From Pseudomonadota bacterium (GTDB lineage Bacteria; Pseudomonadota; Alphaproteobacteria; RF32; CAG-239): 5,360 nt of DNA. A program made the translations under genes and the position numbers. Below, in pieces: positions 1 through 4,792 of this stretch; the first letter of the stretch is position 1; each line of letters starts with the position of its first letter. The stretch covers positions 1 to 5,360 of the forward strand of contig JAHALQ010000037.1 of assembly GCA_018362935.1 (NCBI GenBank), in the 5' to 3' direction. The notes under the pieces are model-generated. The model was not told the origin of the DNA and ran no database searches. It saw nothing but the letters and a program-made list of their open reading frames with translations.

Positions 1-23
1 GAGCAAAGAAAGGGCAGAAGCAG

Positions 24-117
24 ATGGGGTATGGGGTATGGGGTATGGGGTATGGGGTATGGGGTATGGGGTATGGGGTATGGGGTATGGGGTATGGGGT
101 ATGGGGTATGGGGTATG
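24..117. repeat. Perfect heptanucleotide tandem repeat (ATGGGGT x13)
   Basis: The unit ATGGGGT (ACCCCAT on the other strand) is repeated 13 times without a mismatch from 24 to 114, followed by a partial ATG at 115-117. Each unit gives a GGGG run separated by the 3-base loop TAT, so the plus strand has 13 evenly spaced G-tracts and should be prone to form G-quadruplexes. Seven is not a multiple of three, so each frame reads through the same seven-residue cycle; none of the six frames has a stop inside the array. The array lies about 165 bases beyond the flagellin terminator. Short heptanucleotide repeats are known in other bacteria, for example the STRR families of cyanobacteria, but a relationship is not implied. 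Perfect identity suggests recent slippage-driven growth. Confidence 0.97.
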
Positions 118-128
118 AAGTGTAAGTG

Positions 129-247
129 TGAATGCCGGTGGGCGGGAGCGGATTGGATGTCAAAGCTGAGCAAATCAGCAAAACCTCAATATTTCATCCA
201 AGGTTGATTGGACACGGTGCAGCATTGCCGCCGTCATCCGGCATTCA
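129..247. repeat. Nested imperfect inverted repeat, possible structured RNA or small intergenic element
   Basis: The outer arms TGAATGCCGG (129-138) and CCGGCATTCA (238-247) are perfect 10-base complements. Further pairs nest inside them in the right order: GGCGG (141-145) with CCGCC (228-232), TTGGATG (153-159) with CATCCAA (195-201), and GCTGA (166-170) with TCAGC (176-180) around a five-base loop. Together about 27 base pairs could form one long interrupted hairpin on either strand. A competing short hairpin TGCCG (226-230)/CGGCA (239-243) is also possible. No promoter or terminator of its own was recognised. It may be a structured RNA, a small palindromic repeat element or a chance fold. 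Confidence 0.4.
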
Positions 248-280
248 GTCTGACAAAACAATTTTTCAATCAGGCGGCGG

Positions 281-315
281 ATAAACAAAGAAAAGGCGGT
301 ACCAGGTACCGCCTT
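281..315 (-). terminator. Rho-independent terminator of the flagellin gene
   Basis: The arms 293-303 (AAGGCGGTACC) and 305-315 (GGTACCGCCTT) are perfect complements; allowing for a realistic loop, this gives a stem of about 9 pairs closed by a five-base loop. Read on the minus strand, the stem is followed at once by TTTTCTTTGTTTAT (294 down to 281), the usual U-rich tail. It begins 26 bases after the flagellin stop codon. On the plus strand no T-run follows the stem, so it should act only in the flagellin direction. Confidence 0.88.
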
Positions 316-341
316 CAATATGATATTCTTTGTGCTTGGAA

Positions 342-1109
342 CTAGAACAGCTGCAGCACGCCCTGGGCAGCCTGAGAAGCCAAACTCAAGGAGTTAATAG
401 CCAGCTGCTGTCTGGTCTGGAGAGCCAGCATATTTGCAGATTCTTCGTTCATATCTGCCAAGGTCAGGTTATCGGCACCTTCGGTCAGAACGTTAATCAA
501 GTTCTTGGTGAAATCCTGTCGGTTTTGAACGATACTGTAGTAGTTACCATAGTCAGAGGCCATAATACGCAGGCTACTGATAGCTTCTTCGGTCTGGCGG
601 ATAGATGTTTCGATATCTTCATTGGTCTGCCAGTTGTTGACAGCCTCATCCAACATCAAGCCTACAGAAGAAGCATCCGTACCTTTAACCTCAATTTGAG
701 AAGAACGGTCTTCGTTGAAGATAACGGTTAAGGTGTTCATCTGCAACAGGTTAATACCTTTGTAGCCGGAATCTTTGGCCAGCTTATCAATCTGCCGCAT
801 AATTTCGTTAAACTGCTCGGCATATTTCTGACGATCGGTGTTAACGTTGACGGTAGAAGTAGCGGTATCACCAGCAAGCCCTGTATCTGCCGCTTTATCA
901 CCCTGACCGGCAAACTCACCAGCACCTTTTGCTGCGATTTGATATCCGGCCTTTGCAGTAAGACTGACTTTACCATCAGCACTGATACTGAATTCCATAA
1001 CATCTTCAAGAACGGTTCCGGTAAATTCTTTCATTGCAGCTTCAGAAGCTGTTTTAAATGCACTTGCATCTTTGCCTCCAAGCTCGCCAGCCTTTATCAT
1101 GTTAATCAC
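342..1109 (-). CDS. Flagellin, C-terminal part (downstream of a frame break)
   Basis: This is the second and larger part of a flagellin, the filament subunit exported through the flagellar type III apparatus. Fragment residues 1-91 are an Ala/Gly/Lys-rich variable segment. Residues 92-122 (RQKYAEQFNEIMRQIDKLAKDSG then YKGINLLQ) match the second helix of the N-terminal D1 domain. Residues 125-150 look like the beta-hairpin, and 165-255 are the conserved C-terminal domain, including DYGNYYSIVQNRQDF and the NMLALQTRQQLAINSLSLASQAAQ terminal helix, ending in LQLF. The only nominal start is GTG at 1109, overlapping the end of the upstream fragment by 8 bases, with no good ribosome-binding site. 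I therefore read it as a continuation of the 1102-1554 fragment, not a separate gene. A strong terminator follows the TAG stop. Confidence 0.85.
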   Translation of the reverse strand: MINMIKAGELGGKDASAFKTASEAAMKEFTGTVLEDVMEFSISADGKVSLTAKAGYQIAAKGAGEFAGQGDKAADTGLAGDTATSTVNVNTDRQKYAEQFNEIMRQIDKLAKDSGYKGINLLQMNTLTVIFNEDRSSQIEVKGTDASSVGLMLDEAVNNWQTNEDIETSIRQTEEAISSLRIMASDYGNYYSIVQNRQDFTKNLINVLTEGADNLTLADMNEESANMLALQTRQQLAINSLSLASQAAQGVLQLF

Positions 1110-1554
1110 TTGAACCTAATGCCTCAACTTTGTCGCCATTAACTTTTTTAATTTCAAGAGTTAGCGCCGTAGTTGCTGAAGTTTTCGGTGTCTGAGGCGT
1201 CGTCAAATCAGAGAACTTTGCATTCAGCGTTTTAACATCGGTTTTAGATGCAGCGTCGCGAGCGGAGTTGGCAATAGCCTTAGCCTGCTCCACGAATTCG
1301 GTAATCGCTTCAATACCCTCGTTGGCTGCCTGAATTGTCTGAATACCCTGTCCCATACTGTCCAGCAATGCGCTTAAGTCGCTTGCACGGTTGTTTAAGG
1401 ATTGGGCGGTGTAGTAGCTTGAAGCGTTGTCGATTGCCGAGTTAACCTTCAAGCCGGTCGAGAGGCGTTCCTGTGTGGTGTCCATCAGACTCTGAGTGTT
1501 CTGCAGGGACAACAGGTTTGTACGCATGCTCGCTGTAAGTGAAATATCTGCCAT
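1102..1554 (-). CDS. Flagellin, N-terminal part (upstream of a frame break)
   Basis: Residues 1-102 are the conserved flagellin N-terminal domain: the D0 helix with SLTASMRTNLLSLQNTQ, then QERLSTGLKVNSAIDNASSYYTAQ and the first D1 helix through GIEAITEFVEQAKAIANSARDA. Residues 103-150 are a Thr/Lys-rich variable stretch, after which the frame hits TAA at 1104-1102. The ATG at 1554 is preceded on the minus strand by GGAG at 1565-1562, seven bases away, a well-placed ribosome-binding site. The rest of the protein continues in the +1 frame; joined, the product would be about 403 residues, a normal flagellin size. As written, this fragment lacks the D1b helix and the whole C-terminal domain and could not form a filament alone. 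It is read in the same direction as flbT, 341 bases downstream of it. Confidence 0.88.
   Translation of the reverse strand: MADISLTASMRTNLLSLQNTQSLMDTTQERLSTGLKVNSAIDNASSYYTAQSLNNRASDLSALLDSMGQGIQTIQAANEGIEAITEFVEQAKAIANSARDAASKTDVKTLNAKFSDLTTPQTPKTSATTALTLEIKKVNGDKVEALGSSD
1105..1115 (-). other. Frameshift site splitting the flagellin
   Basis: On the minus strand the N-terminal frame reads GAG GCA TTA GGT TCA AGT GAT TAA, while the C-terminal frame is one base further on. In the C-terminal frame a TAG sits at 1118-1116, and in the N-terminal frame the TAA is at 1104-1102. The change of frame must therefore lie in the few bases between them. One extra base, or two missing ones, would restore a continuous reading frame. 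No homopolymer run or recognised slippery motif is present here. Whether this is a true mutation, an assembly error or recoding cannot be decided from one sequence. Confidence 0.85.
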
Positions 1555-1561
1555 TTTCTTT

Positions 1562-1565
1562 CTCC
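1562..1565 (-). promoter_or_regulatory. Flagellin ribosome-binding site
   Basis: GGAG on the minus strand, seven bases before the ATG at 1554, within TTGGAGAAAGAAA. It fixes the start of the flagellin and lies outside the leader stem-loop at 1583-1614, so that fold would not mask it directly. Confidence 0.8.
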
Positions 1566-1582
1566 AATACTATGGAACACAT

Positions 1583-1614
1583 AACTTGTGACCGTCTTAC
1601 TGACGATACAAGTT
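1583..1614 (-). promoter_or_regulatory. Stem-loop in the flagellin 5' leader, candidate FlbT target
   Basis: AACTTGT (1583-1589) and ACAAGTT (1608-1614) are perfect complements, and inside them CGTC (1593-1596) pairs with GACG (1602-1605) around a five-base loop; a small GAC/AT internal loop separates the two helices. In the minus-strand transcript this hairpin lies 28 to 60 bases before the flagellin start codon. FlbT in Caulobacter binds the 5' leader of a flagellin mRNA and affects its stability, and an flbT gene is the next gene upstream here. The assignment as a FlbT target is inference from that context; the fold is seen in the sequence. Confidence 0.45.
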
Positions 1615-1655
1615 TAGAATATCATATTTTTTAGTTCGTTTAAACCCTTTTTTTC

Positions 1656-1685
1656 ATAATAGTATGTTCTAGCGCATATTTGCAA
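1656..1685 (-). promoter_or_regulatory. Possible sigma70-type promoter for the flagellin
   Basis: On the minus strand TTGCAA (1685-1680) is followed after 18 bases by TATTAT (1661-1656). Transcription would start near 1648, giving a leader of roughly 95 bases that contains the stem-loop at 1583-1614. A TAAA-N15 arrangement further down (near 1645-1620) resembles a flagellar sigma28 site only at its -35 half, and I found no sigma54 GG-N10-GC element, so the sigma class remains open. Confidence 0.25.
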
Positions 1686-1749
1686 ATAAATAGTTAATGA
1701 CAAGGAGTTCTCAAAATACGGCGGATTTCCGGGACTTGAGAGGCCTAAA

Positions 1750-1877
1750 TTCACATCACTTTCTTTACATCAGCCTGTCAAACATTTTTCTCTGTTAACA
1801 ATTTACATCAGAGCTTATGAATAAATTATTAACAATTTTGAAAAAAAGACTCGGGAAAATGTATTTTATTTACATCT
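1750..1877. repeat. Short direct repeats in the flbT-flagellin spacer
   Basis: TTTACATCA occurs at 1764-1772 and 1802-1810, with one-mismatch copies at 1750-1758 (TTCACATCA) and 1869-1877 (TTTACATCT). TTAACAATTT occurs twice, at 1795-1804 and 1829-1838. They lie upstream of the possible flagellin promoter in a spacer with no believable gene. They could be regulator sites; TTAACAAT differs by one base from the TTAACCAT half-site reported for CtrA, but the paired TTAA-N7-TTAA form was not found. In AT-rich DNA chance repeats are also possible. No flbT terminator was recognised in this spacer. Confidence 0.4.
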
Positions 1878-1895
1878 TACAATAAGCTATAAGCA

Positions 1896-2294
1896 TTAAG
1901 AGCAGGATTTCAAGGTTTCGCCAAACAATTCTTCCTCTTTTTTGAGCAGTTTGTCGGCGTTTTTAATGGCGCTGTAGTAATCTGAATTAATGATGTTTTC
2001 GGTTACCGGCGCAATATAGGGAATTAGGCTCGGCGCGGCTTTTTGTAAATCGCGGACGTACTCAAGGTACATATCCTGCAATTTGTCGTCGCCGCGGGAG
2101 AGATACATTTGCTGAACCACAAAATAGACCCTCTTGCAGGGCGTGTTGGCTTCTTTTTCGCGGAGAATGAAATTTTCGCGCAGGATAGGAACGTTCCCCT
2201 CAATATAAAAACGCGTACGCTCACCGTCATTGGTAATCAATGACTCGCCGATGATAATGCTTTCATGTGGTTTGAGTTCAATTTTAAGGGGCAT
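1896..2294 (-). CDS. flbT: FlbT, flagellin synthesis regulator
   Basis: A 132-residue protein of normal FlbT length. The opening MPLKIELKPHESIIIG, then FYIEGNVPILREN (29-41) and the block TPCKRVYFVVQQMYL (51-65) are the family signature; the C-terminal half is helical and charged, ending in a Lys/Glu-rich helix. FlbT is a cytoplasmic post-transcriptional regulator: in Caulobacter it associates with the 5' leader of flagellin mRNA and limits its translation or lifetime until filament assembly. The start at 2294 is supported by AAGGAG on the minus strand at 2306-2301, six bases away. It is followed in the same direction by the flagellin, with a 341-base gap. In many alphaproteobacteria flaF lies alongside these genes; it is absent from this interval. 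Confidence 0.9.
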   Translation of the reverse strand: MPLKIELKPHESIIIGESLITNDGERTRFYIEGNVPILRENFILREKEANTPCKRVYFVVQQMYLSRGDDKLQDMYLEYVRDLQKAAPSLIPYIAPVTENIINSDYYSAIKNADKLLKKEEELFGETLKSCS

Positions 2295-2432
2295 AGCAGT
2301 CTCCTTCCCGCTTAGTATTAGTATAGATTAACTTCAATTGCGCCCTCATTATATAATTGTTTTTATTTTTTTTGCAAATCTTTATTTTTTTATGTATAAG
2401 TAATTAACAAGTAAAAAAAACAAGGAAACCAG
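2295..2432. promoter_or_regulatory. Divergent promoter region between flbT and the TerB-like gene
   Basis: A 138-base AT-rich spacer with long T-runs separates two divergent genes. For the plus strand, TTGCAA (2372-2377) and TATAAG (2395-2400) are 17 bases apart and would give a leader of about 25 bases, with AAGGAA at 2422-2427 as ribosome-binding site five bases before the ATG. For flbT, a TATAAT is present on the minus strand at 2353-2348, and a TATACT closer to the gene, but neither has a good -35 element. The sequence TTTGCAAAT (2371-2379) also occurs at 1679-1687, in the possible flagellin promoter. Confidence 0.4.
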
Positions 2433-2858
2433 ATGACTACTTTTAAAAAGACGCTTTCGACCGAAGAAAAGGAAATTTACCTTAAAGCACTTATATATAT
2501 ATTAAGCAAGGAAGAGAGAAAATGCGCGGACAATGACGAATATCTGCGTCAACAGGCCGAGCAGGCCGGGTTTGACCCCGCGGCCGTCAAAAAAATCAAG
2601 CCGGCAAAAAAAGCCGACGATTTGATTAAGGAACTGAAACAGGTTTCCAGTATGCGGCTCAAACGCTACATCATCCGCGAAATGATTATGCTGGCGATGG
2701 CCAACCACGAGCTCAGCGACGAAGAAATGGCCGCAATCTATACCATCGGGATGAACATCGGCATCAAGGAAGACAAAATCAACGACTTTTTCCTGTGGGC
2801 TGCCGAAGGGCTGGAATGGCAGCTGGCCGGCGTTAAACTGGTGGAAGAAGATTTATAA
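2433..2858 (+). CDS. TerB-like helical protein
   Basis: A 141-residue soluble protein, all-helical by composition, without signal peptide or membrane segment. The core at residues 76-125 (LKRYIIREMIMLAMANHELSDEEM followed by AAIYTIGMNIGI) has the pattern of TerB-like domains, in which an acidic turn of the type A-x-x-E-L-S-x-E-E follows a hydrophobic helix. A similar acidic turn after a hydrophobic helix appears at 17-46. TerB domains are found in tellurite-resistance and stress proteins, but most small relatives have no known role, and no other ter gene is near. The ATG has AAGGAA five bases upstream. The stop is 14 bases before uup, so the two are probably co-transcribed. The assignment rests on motif pattern only. 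Confidence 0.6.
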   Translation: MTTFKKTLSTEEKEIYLKALIYILSKEERKCADNDEYLRQQAEQAGFDPAAVKKIKPAKKADDLIKELKQVSSMRLKRYIIREMIMLAMANHELSDEEMAAIYTIGMNIGIKEDKINDFFLWAAEGLEWQLAGVKLVEEDL

Positions 2859-2872
2859 TACAAGAGAATAAG

Positions 2873-4708
2873 ATGTTTGAGCCGCCAATTTACACGATAA
2901 AGTCGGCCGGTTTGGCCTTTGGCAACAATCAACTGTTTCGCAATGTGGAATTCTACATCAACCGGGGAGACAAAATCTGCCTGGTGGGGCGCAACGGCTG
3001 CGGAAAATCCACCCTGCTGAAAGTTATTGCCGGAAAACTGGAACCCGACCGCGGAGAAATTTTCATTCAGCCGGGAACCAAAGTCGCCTATATGCCGCAA
3101 GATCCCGACTTCAGCGGGTTTGCCACCCTGCGCGACGTGGTGCTGGCCGGACTGCCGGCCGACGAACACGGGCTGGAATACAAGGCCGACATTCTTATCG
3201 GGCAGCTGGGCATTTTGGAACAACAACCGGTAGCAAGCGCTTCCGGCGGCGAAAAACGCAAGGCCGCCCTGGCTCAGGCGCTGGTTTCCGAACCGGACAT
3301 TCTGCTTTTGGACGAGCCGACCAACCATCTCGACCTGCCGACAATTGAAAAGCTTGAGAAAATCATCGAAACCTTTAACGGTGCGGTGATGCTGATTTCG
3401 CACGACAGGATGTTTCTCAACAATACCTCGAAGACGACTTTCTGGCTTGACCGCGGCGTTATGCATTGCAACAACAAAGGCTTTAAGTTTTTTGAAGAGT
3501 GGCAGGAGCAGGTTATCAATCAGGAGCTGATTGAGCAGCATAACCTCAACAAAAAAATCGAAGAAGAAACCGAATGGCTGCACAAAGGCGTGACCGCCCG
3601 CCGCAAACGCAATATGGGACGGCTGCGCATACTGCAACAGCTGCGGGCCGAGCGGCGCAATCAAATTAAGCAGGCCGGCAGCATCAATCTCAACGTGGAA
3701 GAAGGCGATTTTCGCTCCAAGCTGGTTATTGAGGCCAAGCATATTTGCAAGAGTTTCGGCGAACGCGAAATTGTCAAAGACTTTTCTACCCGGGTGATTA
3801 AAGGCAACAAAATCGGCATTGTCGGCCCTAACGGCGCCGGCAAAACCACTCTCATCAAGCTTCTGACCAAACGATTGGAGCCGGACAGCGGATTTGTGCG
3901 CATTGGCAAAAACCTGCAAGAGGCTTATTTTGACCAAAACAGGCTGACGCTCGACCCGAAAAAAACGCTCTGGCAGACCTTGTGCGACAAAGGCGACCAT
4001 ATTTTGGTACACGGGCAGTATCGCCATGTGGTGGCGTATCTTAAAGACTTTTTATTCAAGCCGGATCAGGCGCATTGTCCGGTGGCGGCGTTGTCCGGCG
4101 GAGAGAAAAACCGCCTGATGCTGGCGGTTGCCCTGGCTCAGCCGTCCAACTTTCTGGTTTTGGACGAGCCGACCAACGATTTGGATATGGATACGCTGGA
4201 CCTGCTGCAAGAAGTGCTGGACGACTATCAGGGGACTATTCTGATTGTCAGCCACGACCGCGATTTTCTTGACCGGGTGGTAACTTCGGTCATTTATATG
4301 AAAGGTGACGGAACGGTCAGCGAACACGCAGGAAGTTACAGCGAACTGCTTGAAAAAATTAAGGGACAGCAGGAAAACGCCGCGGCGGCCAAGCCTACTG
4401 CAAAAAAAGCCGACAAAAACAAAGAAGACAAGCCCTCCGCCGCCAAACCGGCCGGCAACAGCCGCAAGCTCAGTTACAAGCAGCAGCGGCTGCTTGAGGT
4501 TTTGCCTCAGGAAGTGGCTAAACTGGAAGAAGAAATCGCAGCCATAGAGGCCGAGCTCGGCGACAGTTCGCTTTACACCGAAAATCCCGAAAAATTTGAC
4601 CGTCTGACCAAAGACCTCTGTGCCAAGCAAGAAGAAAAAGACGCCAAAGAAAGCGAATGGCTGGAAATTGCAGAACTGGCCGGCGGCAGCGGCGCAGGCA
4701 ACGTTTAA
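2873..4708 (+). CDS. uup: ABC-F family ATPase, Uup type
   Basis: A 611-residue soluble protein with two tandem ABC domains and no membrane segment. Domain 1 has Walker A GRNGCGKST (39-47), Q-loop at Gln76, signature SGGEK (124-128), Walker B LLLDEPTNHLD (144-154, catalytic Glu148) and switch His177. Domain 2 has GPNGAGKTT (318-326), Gln355, LSGGEK (407-412), LVLDEPTNDLD (428-438, Glu432) and His461. The linker between them (about 205-270) is charged and helical, with ARRKRNMGR, as in ABC-F proteins that contact the ribosome. After an Ala/Lys/Pro-rich spacer (498-530) comes a C-terminal coiled coil (533-600), beginning KLSYKQQR and containing ENPEKFDRLTKDL, which marks Uup; in E. coli this domain binds DNA and loss of uup raises precise transposon excision. 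Both ATP sites look intact. Start is preceded by AAGAG. Confidence 0.92.
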   Translation: MFEPPIYTIKSAGLAFGNNQLFRNVEFYINRGDKICLVGRNGCGKSTLLKVIAGKLEPDRGEIFIQPGTKVAYMPQDPDFSGFATLRDVVLAGLPADEHGLEYKADILIGQLGILEQQPVASASGGEKRKAALAQALVSEPDILLLDEPTNHLDLPTIEKLEKIIETFNGAVMLISHDRMFLNNTSKTTFWLDRGVMHCNNKGFKFFEEWQEQVINQELIEQHNLNKKIEEETEWLHKGVTARRKRNMGRLRILQQLRAERRNQIKQAGSINLNVEEGDFRSKLVIEAKHICKSFGEREIVKDFSTRVIKGNKIGIVGPNGAGKTTLIKLLTKRLEPDSGFVRIGKNLQEAYFDQNRLTLDPKKTLWQTLCDKGDHILVHGQYRHVVAYLKDFLFKPDQAHCPVAALSGGEKNRLMLAVALAQPSNFLVLDEPTNDLDMDTLDLLQEVLDDYQGTILIVSHDRDFLDRVVTSVIYMKGDGTVSEHAGSYSELLEKIKGQQENAAAAKPTAKKADKNKEDKPSAAKPAGNSRKLSYKQQRLLEVLPQEVAKLEEEIAAIEAELGDSSLYTENPEKFDRLTKDLCAKQEEKDAKESEWLEIAELAGGSGAGNV

Positions 4709-4792
4709 GCAAACGCAGGGATTGTTTGAAAGAAATATGCCGAACGGACACGGACTTTTGCGGTCACAAGCCGACGGTGAAACAACCCGAAT
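4709..4792. other. Convergent intergenic spacer, no terminator found
   Basis: The 84 bases between the stops of uup (plus) and the unrecognised minus-strand gene hold only weak pairings, such as TCAC (4764-4767) with GTGA (4777-4780), and no T-run next to a stem. Termination here may be Rho-dependent or too weak to recognise by eye. Confidence 0.5.

Noticed and set aside
1..207. Plus-strand open frame through the heptamer array, from the left edge or ATG 31 to TGA 205-207, and another from ATG 24 to TAA 123-125.
   Set aside because: All frames are open across the array because the repeat contains no stops, so length means little. The peptide is a cycle of MGYGVWG, and the part after it has no protein-like pattern. 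The end of a gene entering from the left cannot be excluded.
194..244. Minus-strand 16-codon frame beginning MPDDGGNAAP.
   Set aside because: No ribosome-binding site, very short, and it lies inside the inverted-repeat element.
330..731. Plus-strand 133-codon frame overlapping the flagellin.
   Set aside because: It is antisense to the conserved C-terminal flagellin domain, which explains the sequence fully.
1102..1109. Overlapping stop and GTG start read as translational coupling of two separate flagellin proteins.
   Set aside because: The two pieces are complementary halves of one flagellin, and the GTG lacks a convincing ribosome-binding site; a frame disruption is simpler.
1638..1645. 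GTTTAAAC palindrome in the flagellin leader as an operator.
   Set aside because: Eight-base palindromes are expected by chance in AT-rich DNA and no second copy was seen nearby.
1697..1798. Plus-strand 33-codon frame in the flbT-flagellin spacer.
   Set aside because: No ribosome-binding site before the ATG and no recognisable protein pattern.
2738..4027. Long (429-codon) minus-strand frame over the TerB-like gene and uup.
   Set aside because: It is a shadow of uup: the plus-strand frame holds all ABC motifs in order, while the antisense frame shows no family pattern and no ribosome-binding site.
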